From assembly GCA_012032855.1 (NCBI GenBank), contig JAAUQA010000237.1:1-5783 (forward strand): a stretch of 5,783 nucleotides of DNA, given 5' to 3'. This stretch comes from Candidatus Competibacteraceae bacterium (GTDB lineage Bacteria; Pseudomonadota; Gammaproteobacteria; Competibacterales; Competibacteraceae). Made by a program: the position numbers and the translations under genes. Below, in pieces: positions 1 through 5,783 of this stretch (positions within the stretch are counted from its first letter, which is position 1; each line of letters starts with the position of its first letter). The notes under the pieces were generated by a model. The model was given only the letters and a program-made list of their open reading frames with translations. It was not told where the DNA came from and did not search any database.

Positions 1-107
1 TGGTACTCGCGATTGCCGGGGTGGCTTATGGCCGGCACTTCATCAGTCCTAAACTACGCGCCCGTAATCGAGTAGAGGGCGTTATCAAGTTTTCCTTCGA
101 TCACTAG
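1..107 (+). pseudogene. pstC: N-terminal part of phosphate ABC transporter permease PstC, out of frame with the rest
   Basis: The reading frame starting at base 3 is open from the left edge and ends at a TAG at 105-107. It translates to a hydrophobic stretch followed by a basic segment with the motif RARNRVE (about 49-72). From memory of the family, long-form proteobacterial PstC proteins carry a similar motif just before the helix that leads into the permease core. The continuation of that protein (SSTIAIF, then GIVLSVLFES) is found in the frame beginning at base 1, which is itself closed upstream by a TAG at 73-75. The two halves therefore belong to one gene interrupted by a one-base shift between about 76 and 107. 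The TTTT run at 90-93 is the simplest site, since three Ts would restore the frame. The true start of the gene is left of the window. Confidence 0.75.
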
Positions 108-150
108 CTCGACAATTGCGATTTTTACCACGGCGGGCATCGTACTGTCG

Positions 151-975
151 GTGCTGTTCGAATCGGTCTTATTCTTCGGTAAGGTGCCGATTACCGAGTT
201 CCTGTTCGGTCTGAGTTGGAGTCCGCAGACCGCCCTACGTGCCGATCAGGTGGGTTCGACCGGTTCGTTCGGCGCAGTGCCGTTGTTTGTCGGCACGTTC
301 CTGATTTCGATCATCGCCATGGTGGTCGCTATTCCCGTCGGGCTGATGTCGGCGCTGTATCTTTCCGAATATGCCTCGTCGAAGTTTCGCGCTTCGGCAA
401 AACCGGTCTTGGAAATATTGGCCGGCATTCCCACCGTGGTCTATGGATTTTTCGCTGCATTAACTGTCGCGCCAACAATTCGCGGTCTCGGTGAGTCGGT
501 CGGCTTGGAGGTTGCTTCTGAAAGCGCCCTGGCGGCCGGCTTGGTCATGGGCATCATGATCATTCCGTTCGTGTCCTCGCTGTCCGACGATGTGATCAAC
601 GCGGTGCCGCAATCCATGCGCGACGGGTCGTATGCACTCGGTGCAACTCGATCGGAAACGATCAAACGAGTCATTCTGCCGGCAGCGCTACCCGGTATCG
701 TCGGCGGTGTCCTGTTGGCCGTTTCCCGCGCCATCGGCGAAACCATGATTGTGGTCATGGCGGCTGGTTTGGCCGCCAACCTGACGGCTAATCCGTTGGA
801 TGCGGTGACTACCATTACCGTGCAAATCGTCACCTTGCTAACCGGCGACCAGGAATTCGACAGCGCTAAGACGCTGTCCGCCTTCGCCTTGGGTCTGGTG
901 TTATTCGTTATTACCCTGGTGCTCAACGTAATAGCCTTGCACGTGGTCAGAAAATATCGAGAGCAATATGAGTAA
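151..975 (+). CDS. pstC: Phosphate ABC transporter permease PstC, core domain (frame-disrupted gene)
   Basis: This is the inner-membrane permease core of PstC, which with PstA forms the phosphate channel of the PstSCAB importer. The 274 residues counted from the GTG at 151 show the family segment WSPQ...ADQVG followed by GSFGAVPLFVGT (about 23-49), where the first core helix begins. A proline-rich helix follows (AGIPTVVYGF, about 91-100). The cytoplasmic EAA loop that docks on the ATPase is at about 157-182 (RDGSYALGATRSETIKRV, then ILPAALPG). The motif SRAIGETM and two C-terminal hydrophobic segments complete it. Homologous sequence continues upstream of 151 in the same frame to about 94, so the GTG is only the first start-type codon after the TAG at 73-75 and probably not the native start. 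If the frameshift is a sequence error, this is the C-terminal part of a longer protein. The stop overlaps the pstA start by 8 bases. Confidence 0.9.
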   Translation: MLFESVLFFGKVPITEFLFGLSWSPQTALRADQVGSTGSFGAVPLFVGTFLISIIAMVVAIPVGLMSALYLSEYASSKFRASAKPVLEILAGIPTVVYGFFAALTVAPTIRGLGESVGLEVASESALAAGLVMGIMIIPFVSSLSDDVINAVPQSMRDGSYALGATRSETIKRVILPAALPGIVGGVLLAVSRAIGETMIVVMAAGLAANLTANPLDAVTTITVQIVTLLTGDQEFDSAKTLSAFALGLVLFVITLVLNVIALHVVRKYREQYE

Positions 976-2278
976 TTCAAACGACATCCAAAAGGCCGGA
1001 CCGAAAAGCGCCACCGCTAAGGTCAACGCCGGTCTGAAACGCCGCCATGCGGCAGAAAAACGCTTCAAAGCCTATGGTCTAATCGCCATATGCATCGGTT
1101 TGCTGGCGGTGGCGATGCTGTTTGTCGATATCATCGGCAAAGGCTTTTCCGCCTTCCAGCAAACCTACATCAAGCTGGATATCGAATTTTCCGCAGAGGT
1201 TATCGATCCGGATGGCAGCCGCGCTGAACAGACCTTATCCCGCGCTGACTACAGCGCGTTGTGGAAAAAGCAGTTGCGCGAGGAGTTTCCGTCTGTGTCG
1301 GATCGGCGCGACCGGCGCGATTTATATGGTCTAATCAGCTCCGGAGCCACTTTCCAGTTGCGGGACTTGGTGATGGATGACCCCAGCTTGATCGGCACCC
1401 AACAGTCGATCTGGTTGATTGCCGACGATACGGTGGATACCTTTTTCAAAGGCGGGATCGACCGCGAAGCAGACGAGGACGACCGACCGTTCAATGACAA
1501 ACCAATTGCCTGGGTCGATCAGTTGGTGGCGGAAGATCGGGTTGAGAAAAAATTCAATACAATATTTTTATCCAACGGCGATTCTCGCGAGCCCGAATTG
1601 GCCGGTATTCGCGGTGCGTTGATGGGATCATTCTTCACCTTGCTGGTCACCCTGTCGCTATCCTTTCCCATCGGCGTTGCAGCGGCGGTGTATCTGGAAG
1701 AATTTGCCCCCAAGAACCGCTGGACCGATTTGATTGAGGTCAATATCAATAATCTGGCGGCGGTCCCGTCGATTGTGTTCGGTTTGCTGGGACTCGCAGT
1801 GTTCATCAACTTTTTCGGCCTACCGCGTTCAGCACCGCTGGTCGGCGGTTTGGTGCTGACCCTGATGACCTTGCCGACCATCATCATCGCCAGTCGAGCG
1901 GCCTTGAAATCGGTACCGCCGTCGATTCGGGAAGCCGCCTTGGGTATGGGCGCATCGAAGATGCAAATGGTGTTTCATCATGTGCTGCCGTTGGCCTTGC
2001 CCGGTATGCTGACCGGCACCATTATCGGCATGGCGCAAGCTCTGGGCGAAACCGCGCCGCTGCTCATGATCGGTATGATCGCGTTTATCGTCGATGTGCC
2101 GGGCAGCCCGATGGATCCGGCCACGGTGTTGCCGGTACAGATTTTCCTGTGGGCGGATTTGCCCGAACGCGCTTTTGTGGAGCGCACTTCGGCAGCCATC
2201 ATGGTGTTGCTGGGTTTCTTGATTCTGATGAACGCATTGGCCGTAATTTTGCGCAAGCGTTTCGAAAGACGTTGGTAA
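968..2278 (+). CDS. pstA: Phosphate ABC transporter permease PstA, long form
   Basis: This is the second membrane subunit of the phosphate importer and partner of PstC. The ATG lies inside the end of pstC (ATGAGTAA), which suggests translational coupling; a weak purine stretch (GAGAG, 959-963) precedes it. At 436 aa it is about 140 residues longer than E. coli PstA. The extra part is a basic cytoplasmic N-terminus (1-34), one membrane helix (about 35-57) and a charged region of about 150 residues (60-213) that should lie in the periplasm; this resembles the DUF3333-type N-terminal region of long PstA proteins. The permease core follows: helices at about 214-242, 262-283, 288-311, 343-370 and 408-427, with the EAA loop REAALGMGASKMQ (321-333) leading to LPLALPG and ALGETAPL (358-365). 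The protein ends in a basic tail. The assignment is firm from core motifs and position before pstB. Confidence 0.96.
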   Translation: MSNSNDIQKAGPKSATAKVNAGLKRRHAAEKRFKAYGLIAICIGLLAVAMLFVDIIGKGFSAFQQTYIKLDIEFSAEVIDPDGSRAEQTLSRADYSALWKKQLREEFPSVSDRRDRRDLYGLISSGATFQLRDLVMDDPSLIGTQQSIWLIADDTVDTFFKGGIDREADEDDRPFNDKPIAWVDQLVAEDRVEKKFNTIFLSNGDSREPELAGIRGALMGSFFTLLVTLSLSFPIGVAAAVYLEEFAPKNRWTDLIEVNINNLAAVPSIVFGLLGLAVFINFFGLPRSAPLVGGLVLTLMTLPTIIIASRAALKSVPPSIREAALGMGASKMQMVFHHVLPLALPGMLTGTIIGMAQALGETAPLLMIGMIAFIVDVPGSPMDPATVLPVQIFLWADLPERAFVERTSAAIMVLLGFLILMNALAVILRKRFERRW

Positions 2279-2328
2279 CCGGTCGCACACCGAGTCTTCG
2301 CGTTCAAAAGTTAACGGGGTTATGATTG

Positions 2329-3216
2329 ATGAGCACAACAGTTGATAGCATGAATGGGGGTATCCCGATGGACGGTGCCATAGAGCCCGCCGTAGAAAAA
2401 CCATCCGGCAAAGTCACTGATCGCAATGATCGTCGTACGGTCGGAGAAATTAACGTTGAAAATCCCAAAATGGTTTGTCGGGATGTCAATGTCTACTATG
2501 GCGAAAAACACGCCATCAAAACCGTTAATTTGGATATTGGCGCGCAACAGGTAATTGCCTTTATCGGACCGTCCGGTTGCGGTAAATCGACGTTTCTACG
2601 TTGCCTAAACCGCATGAACGACACCATTGATGCGTGCCGAGTGACCGGGCAAATGACACTCGATGAACAGGATATTTATGACCCCGAGCTGGATGTGGTG
2701 CAATTGCGCGCCCGGGTCGGCATGGTGTTCCAGAAGCCTAACCCGTTTCCCAAGTCTATTTACGAAAATGTCGCTTACGGGCCACGTATTCACGGTCTGT
2801 GCAATAACAAAACGGAAATTGACGAATTGGTGCAGACCAGTTTGGAAAAAGCCGGCTTATGGAACGAGGTTAAAGATCGCTTGGATCAACCCGGCACCGG
2901 CCTGTCCGGCGGTCAGCAGCAACGTCTATGTATCGCTCGGGCAATTGCTGTCAGCCCGGAGATGATCTTGATGGATGAGCCCTGCTCAGCGCTGGATCCC
3001 ATTGCGACCGCTAAGATTGAGGAATTAATTGACGAACTGCGCGCCAATTTCACCATCGTGATTGTTACTCACTCCATGCAGCAAGCGGCCCGGGTCTCGC
3101 AACGGGTCGCCTATTTCCATCTCGGGGATTTAATCGAAGTCGGCGAAACCGAACAGATTTTCACCAACCCGCGGCATAAGTTGACTGAAGACTACATTAC
3201 CGGCCGTTTCGGCTAA
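2329..3216 (+). CDS. pstB: Phosphate ABC transporter ATP-binding protein PstB
   Basis: This is the ATPase subunit that drives phosphate import through PstC/PstA at the cytoplasmic face. All nucleotide-binding motifs are present (numbered from the ATG at 2329): Walker [10 protein letters not shown] (80-88), Q-loop Q135, signature LSGGQ (192-196), Walker B ILMDEP (213-218) and the H-loop histidine (248). VFQKPNPFP and the C-terminal [10 protein letters not shown] are typical of PstB. I chose the ATG at 2329 because GGGG at 2316-2319 sits nine bases upstream. A TTG directly before it (2326) and an in-frame ATG at 2368 with a GGGGG run seven bases upstream are alternatives. Conserved PstB sequence begins only near residue 46, so about 45 residues precede the core, longer than in E. 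coli PstB (257 aa). It lies 50 bases after pstA, in the same operon. Confidence 0.97.
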   Translation: MSTTVDSMNGGIPMDGAIEPAVEKPSGKVTDRNDRRTVGEINVENPKMVCRDVNVYYGEKHAIKTVNLDIGAQQVIAFIGPSGCGKSTFLRCLNRMNDTIDACRVTGQMTLDEQDIYDPELDVVQLRARVGMVFQKPNPFPKSIYENVAYGPRIHGLCNNKTEIDELVQTSLEKAGLWNEVKDRLDQPGTGLSGGQQQRLCIARAIAVSPEMILMDEPCSALDPIATAKIEELIDELRANFTIVIVTHSMQQAARVSQRVAYFHLGDLIEVGETEQIFTNPRHKLTEDYITGRFG

Positions 3217-3231
3217 CCCTGACATCCAGCG

Positions 3232-3254
3232 GCGCAGATTGTGATGTTCTGCGC
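3232..3254 (+). other. 7-bp perfect hairpin before the phoU ribosome binding site
   Basis: GCGCAGA (3232-3238) is the exact reverse complement of TCTGCGC (3248-3254), with a nine-base loop. The stem ends directly against the phoU Shine-Dalgarno sequence GGGAGA (3255-3260). It has no T-run after it, so it does not look like a terminator. It may be an mRNA processing or stability element, or it may affect ribosome access to phoU. The structure is visible; the role is inference. Confidence 0.5.
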
Positions 3255-3266
3255 GGGAGAATCGAA

Positions 3267-3989
3267 ATGGTCATGACCAAAGACGAACACACCGTAAAAC
3301 GTTACGATCAGGAGTTGTCCAACCTGCGCAATTTGGTGCTGGAAATGGGCGGCCTCGTCGAGGATCAAATCAATCGTGCGCTGAAAGCGCTGGACGATGA
3401 GGATTTGACGGCTGCCCGGGACGTGATTGCAAAGGATCAGGCGGTCAATGCGATGCACCTTAAGGCTGACGAGGATAGCGTTAACCTAGTAGCGTTGCGG
3501 CAACCGCTGGGCAGCGATCTGAGAACCGTCATGTCGCTGGCCAAAACCGCCAACGATTTGGAGCGGATCGGCGACGAGGCCGAGAAGGTTGCGCGCATGG
3601 TCGTTCATATCTACGACAGTCCCAATAGCCCTCCTAGCTCGCGCCTGTTTCGAGACGTGACCAGTACCGCAAAATTGGCCATTGAGATGTTGCGCGGCAG
3701 CCTGGATGCGTTGGCTCGGTTGGATGTGGAAAAGGCATTAATCGTCGCAAAACGCGATTCCGAACTGGACAGGGAGTTTCAATCCGCGGTGCGTTATTTG
3801 GTTACCTACATGATGGAAGATGTCCGCACTATTGGGCACGCCATCAATGTAATTTTTATGATCAAAGCCCTGGAACGGATCGGCGATCACTCTAAAAACA
3901 TCGCCGAATACGTGATCTATTTGGTGAAAGGCACGGATATCCGTCATGCCGCAATGAGCGATATTGAGCAGCACGTGTTATCCGGCTGA
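3267..3989 (+). CDS. phoU: Phosphate signalling and transport regulator PhoU
   Basis: PhoU is a cytoplasmic, mostly helical protein that links PstSCAB to the PhoR sensor kinase and keeps the Pho regulon off when phosphate is plentiful. At 240 aa it matches the family length (E. coli 241). It contains two PhoU repeats, each with the metal-binding type motif: NDLERIGDEAEKVAR (96-110) and ALERIGDHSKNIAEY (201-215). The acidic residues expected to hold the metal cluster (such as E99, D103, E203 and D207) are all present. The ATG at 3267 has a good ribosome binding site, GGGAGA, six bases upstream; a second ATG two codons later is a weaker choice. It follows pstB by 50 bases with a hairpin in between, and it is the usual last gene of a pst operon. 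Confidence 0.96.
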   Translation: MVMTKDEHTVKRYDQELSNLRNLVLEMGGLVEDQINRALKALDDEDLTAARDVIAKDQAVNAMHLKADEDSVNLVALRQPLGSDLRTVMSLAKTANDLERIGDEAEKVARMVVHIYDSPNSPPSSRLFRDVTSTAKLAIEMLRGSLDALARLDVEKALIVAKRDSELDREFQSAVRYLVTYMMEDVRTIGHAINVIFMIKALERIGDHSKNIAEYVIYLVKGTDIRHAAMSDIEQHVLSG

Positions 3990-4010
3990 GCCGGTGATGG
4001 GTTGGGACTG

Positions 4011-4070
4011 TTATACTTGAGGCGATGAATGCGCTGCGATGAACAGCGCTTGCCTCACCTCAAGTGATAA
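4011..4070 (+). repeat. Compound inverted repeat after phoU (possible operon-end structure)
   Basis: An outer arm (4011-4022) pairs with 4058-4070 over 12 base pairs with one bulged G at 4066. Inside it, GCGCTG (4031-4036) pairs exactly with CAGCGC (4044-4049) around a seven-base loop. The left outer arm can instead pair TGAGGC (4018-4023) with GCCTCA (4052-4057), so two outer folds exclude each other. The octamer GCGATGAA occurs twice, at 4022-4029 and 4036-4043. No T-run follows on either strand, so a standard intrinsic terminator is not supported. It could be an operon-end stabiliser, a repeat of the REP type, or an RNA element ahead of the tautomerase gene. Confidence 0.5.
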
Positions 4071-4088
4071 TACAAAAGGAGATCAGCC

Positions 4089-4436
4089 ATGCCCTTGTTG
4101 CAATTGCAAACCGCCACCCCGGTCGCTGACGAACAACAACAAACCCTATTGTCAGCCTTGTCAAAAATACTCTCGGAATCGATTGGTAAGCCGGAAAGTT
4201 ACGTCATGGTAACGTTGCGCTCAGGCCCATTAATGATGGCAGGAGCGGCTGGCGATGCTGCTTTTGCCGATGTGCGCAGTATTGGGGGACTAGGCGGCGG
4301 CACCAATAAGCAGATAGCGCAGAAAGTCTGTGCGCTGTTGCAAGAACAATTGGGAATTGCGTCAAATCGGGTGTTTCTGAATTTTACCGATGTCAGTGCC
4401 AGCCATTGGGGCTGGAACGGTAGCACTTTCGGTTAA
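4089..4436 (+). CDS. MIF-family tautomerase (phenylpyruvate tautomerase-like)
   Basis: This 115-residue protein belongs to the macrophage migration inhibitory factor branch of the tautomerase superfamily, small trimeric enzymes that use an N-terminal proline as catalytic base. Pro2 becomes the first residue after removal of Met. The GKP motif (33-35, Lys34 matching human MIF Lys32), SIGGL (64-68), N98 (matching human Asn97) and the C-terminal block NFTDVSASHWGWNGSTFG (98-115) are clear family marks. Human Tyr95 is replaced by phenylalanine (F96), and the CxxC motif of animal MIF is absent (AAFADVRS in its place), so the thiol-oxidoreductase activity reported for MIF is not expected. The start has a strong site, AGGAG (4077-4081), seven bases upstream. 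It lies 99 bases after phoU on the same strand, so it may be a separate unit or a read-through gene. Its natural substrate is unknown; phenylpyruvate or another enolisable keto acid is a family-based guess. Confidence 0.88.
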   Translation: MPLLQLQTATPVADEQQQTLLSALSKILSESIGKPESYVMVTLRSGPLMMAGAAGDAAFADVRSIGGLGGGTNKQIAQKVCALLQEQLGIASNRVFLNFTDVSASHWGWNGSTFG

Positions 4437-4511
4437 GCGTATGAGCGAGCGGAATCCGAGGCGCGGGAGCGGCGGCACCTTTAGTTTAGGCGGAACCGGC
4501 AGCGCGGCGTT

Positions 4512-5372
4512 CTAACCAAGCTTGGTGTTTGATGCGGATATCGCCATAACTTCAAGATCAATCAAATCATCGTCGCGGATGCGCTCGTCGTAATTCTCCC
4601 AACCCATGAAATCTCGCAATGCTTGGCGGGTGGTGGCGTCAAACACTCCGGTGATAGCGCCAGGGTAAAAACCACGGGCCTGTAGGATTTTTTGCAATTC
4701 GTTGGCGAGCGCAGTATCCACTGTAACCAGATCAGCCGGATCGCTGCGGAAAAAGGTTAACCGGTGGATAGCGTATAGCCTTTTCAGTTCTTCAATCGGC
4801 GTGGGATGGTCATACACCGCAATATCCACATAACGGTCATTATGCCCCCCATAGCCGCCACCTGCCCGCACCACTAATAACGCCGCCGATTGCTGGCCGC
4901 GCCGATCACCCCCGGCATCTTGCCCGGCACTCAACGCTGCCAGTAACCGTTCCGCCAGCGACGTGGTGGTAGCGCTAAATACCTGCGCCATTGAGGAGGC
5001 GACCGCCTTATTGATCAGCGTATTGCCCTGTATCGAATAGTTCTCGCCGCTTACTCCACCAGCCCAATCGAAGCATTTCGCGCCGGTAAAATTCGCGGAT
5101 CGACCCCGGGTATCAACGATGCCCAGTTGGCGATAATCCCGTTCCGGATCGTCCGCGATCAGAATATCGACCACCTGTTGCGGGGTAGCGCCATTCTCCA
5201 AAAGCGCCAAGCCACGCGGGCCGTAGCTGGTGTTGAAATAGGATTGGGTGGCGACTGCTCCCACGCCCGCTGTAGCGAACGGTGCATTGACGCCAACATT
5301 GGGAAAGCTACTTTCTACAGCGACGCCTAAATCGCCGGTGGCGGGATCAAACGCAACGATGGAAAAGGTCAT
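4512..5372 (-). CDS. DUF1028 Ntn-hydrolase-like protein with C-terminal putative peptidoglycan-binding domain
   Basis: The N-terminal two thirds (1 to about 200) match the DUF1028 family, grouped with Ntn hydrolases but without an established reaction. Visible family motifs are MTFSIVAFDP (1-10), GVGAVATQ (36-43), SYGPRGL (49-55), the block GGDRRGQQSAALLVV (154-168) and YGGHNDRYVD followed by DHP (174-190). The last part (about 205-278, with FMGWENYDERIRDD at 255-268) resembles the putative peptidoglycan-binding domain PF08823, a common partner of DUF1028. No signal peptide or membrane segment is seen, so a cytoplasmic location is expected despite the domain name. The start is fixed by the conserved MTFSIVA, but no Shine-Dalgarno sequence precedes it; a small hairpin occupies that site. 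It lies 39 bases downstream of the methyltransferase gene and converges on the tautomerase gene. The substrate is unknown. Confidence 0.88.
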   Translation of the reverse strand: MTFSIVAFDPATGDLGVAVESSFPNVGVNAPFATAGVGAVATQSYFNTSYGPRGLALLENGATPQQVVDILIADDPERDYRQLGIVDTRGRSANFTGAKCFDWAGGVSGENYSIQGNTLINKAVASSMAQVFSATTTSLAERLLAALSAGQDAGGDRRGQQSAALLVVRAGGGYGGHNDRYVDIAVYDHPTPIEELKRLYAIHRLTFFRSDPADLVTVDTALANELQKILQARGFYPGAITGVFDATTRQALRDFMGWENYDERIRDDDLIDLEVMAISASNTKLG

Positions 5373-5388
5373 AGCAAACCGTTTTGCT
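5373..5388 (-). other. Small hairpin directly before the DUF1028 start codon
   Basis: On the plus strand AGCAAA (5373-5378) and TTTGCT (5383-5388) are exact inverted repeats around a four-base loop. In the minus-strand mRNA the stem ends at the base before the AUG and covers the place where a ribosome binding site would be; no GGAG-like sequence is present. It may hold back initiation or allow it only when coupled to translation of the gene upstream. The structure is short and could be chance. Confidence 0.3.
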
Positions 5389-5411
5389 TGAAAATGCGTG
5401 CATATTACCGG

Positions 5412-5783
5412 CTAGCGTCCGGTGGCGGCACTGACGGGCATAAGCTCGACAAAGTCTTCGAGAACCGGCCGCTTGCTGTTTACCGCGCGCAGCAAGGTCC
5501 AGTAGCCGAACAGATTGACCGGGCTGACTTCGGTCACCTCCAAACCGGTTTCCCGGATAAATTGATCTAGTAACAGATCGGGGCGCCAGCCCAATAATTT
5601 AGAGAGCGGCACCAGCAATTTCTCGGCAGCCGCCAGCAGCGGTTGGGTGCTGTGAAAATGATTGACGATGAACAGCTCACCGCCGGGGCGGCATACCCGC
5701 TGCATCTCCGCAACCAAACGATCCGGGTGAGGGACGACGGAGGCCACATACATCGCGACTACTTTATCGAAACTGTTATCCGG
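5412..5783 (-). CDS. Class I SAM-dependent methyltransferase, C-terminal part (PmtA-like)
   Basis: The reading frame is open to the right edge, so the gene is partial: 123 C-terminal residues are seen and the SAM-binding glycine motif lies outside. The visible part begins with PDNSFDKVVAMYVASVVPHP (1-20), the post-motif acidic region and fourth strand of a methyltransferase of the Methyltransf_11 kind. RVCRPGGELFIVNHF (29-43) follows, the usual motif III region. GWRPDLLLDQF (65-75) and VNLFGYWTLLR (89-99) recall bacterial phosphatidylethanolamine N-methyltransferases of the PmtA type, which make phosphatidylcholine precursors; this finer call is from memory of the family and is less sure than the fold. 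The in-frame ATG at 5753 is not the start, because conserved sequence continues before it. The gene ends 39 bases before the DUF1028 gene, and the two are probably one transcript. Confidence 0.8.
   Translation of the reverse strand, partial: PDNSFDKVVAMYVASVVPHPDRLVAEMQRVCRPGGELFIVNHFHSTQPLLAAAEKLLVPLSKLLGWRPDLLLDQFIRETGLEVTEVSPVNLFGYWTLLRAVNSKRPVLEDFVELMPVSAATGR

Noticed and set aside
86..107. Programmed +1 frameshift in pstC
   Set aside because: There is no prfB-like shift site or upstream Shine-Dalgarno stimulator, and a single extra T in a T-run is a simpler explanation. Kept only as a remote alternative in the frameshift finding.
441..980. Long open frame antisense to pstC (179 codons)
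   Set aside because: It lies opposite a clearly conserved permease core, resembles no family, and its composition fits a mirror of the real codons.
2279..2328. Possible Pho box or internal promoter between pstA and pstB
   Set aside because: No pair of CTGTCAT-like direct repeats is visible; the gap looks like an ordinary within-operon spacer.
1829..2404. Long open frame antisense to pstA and the start of pstB (191 codons)
   Set aside because: It is rich in His, Gln and Arg, as expected from the opposite strand of membrane-protein codons; it spans two real genes and shows no recognisable domain.
4066..4073. GATAAT resembling a -10 box before the tautomerase gene
   Set aside because: No matching -35 hexamer lies 16-18 bases upstream, and transcription would begin inside or next to the ribosome binding site.
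4515..4526. 12-base perfect palindrome (ACCAAGCTTGGT) at the end of the DUF1028 gene
   Set aside because: It has no loop and no T-run, so it is not a terminator, and it lies in coding sequence for the last residues; chance is enough to explain it.

Overview
The window holds the 3' part of a high-affinity phosphate transport operon (pstC-pstA-pstB-phoU, all on the plus strand). It is followed by a small MIF-family tautomerase gene on the same strand. A convergent two-gene cluster on the minus strand follows: a DUF1028 Ntn-hydrolase-like protein and, upstream of it, a class I SAM-dependent methyltransferase that runs off the right edge. Base composition is moderate in GC. The forms of PstC and PstA, with long N-terminal extensions (PstA 436 aa against about 296 aa in E. 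coli), are the kind found in many environmental Proteobacteria. I infer a gammaproteobacterium, possibly an aquatic or methylotroph-like lineage, but nothing in the window fixes the genus.

Positions 1-3216 encode the membrane and ATPase parts of the PstSCAB importer: PstC and PstA form the channel and PstB powers it. The phosphate-binding protein PstS is not present and probably lies to the left. PhoU (3267-3989) couples the transporter to the PhoR/PhoB regulatory pair, which is also not in view. pstC and pstA overlap by 8 bases. pstA to pstB and pstB to phoU are each about 50 bases apart, so a single transcript is likely. The pstC reading frame is broken near position 90: the N-terminal part is in one frame and the permease core in another. 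Removing one T from a four-T run would rejoin them.

Between phoU and the tautomerase gene lies a 99-base gap with a compound inverted repeat (4011-4070). It is a candidate operon end or an RNA element. The tautomerase (4089-4436) keeps the catalytic proline and the family's C-terminal signature but lacks the CxxC motif of animal MIF.

On the minus strand, the DUF1028 protein carries a C-terminal putative peptidoglycan-binding domain. The partial methyltransferase upstream resembles phosphatidylethanolamine N-methyltransferases of the PmtA type. The two are 39 bases apart and probably co-transcribed from a promoter outside the window. I found no mobile element, tRNA, rRNA, CRISPR array or convincing Pho box. 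Most of the window is ordinary conserved metabolism. The points worth checking are the pstC frameshift, the structured intergenic elements, and the DUF1028-methyltransferase pair.
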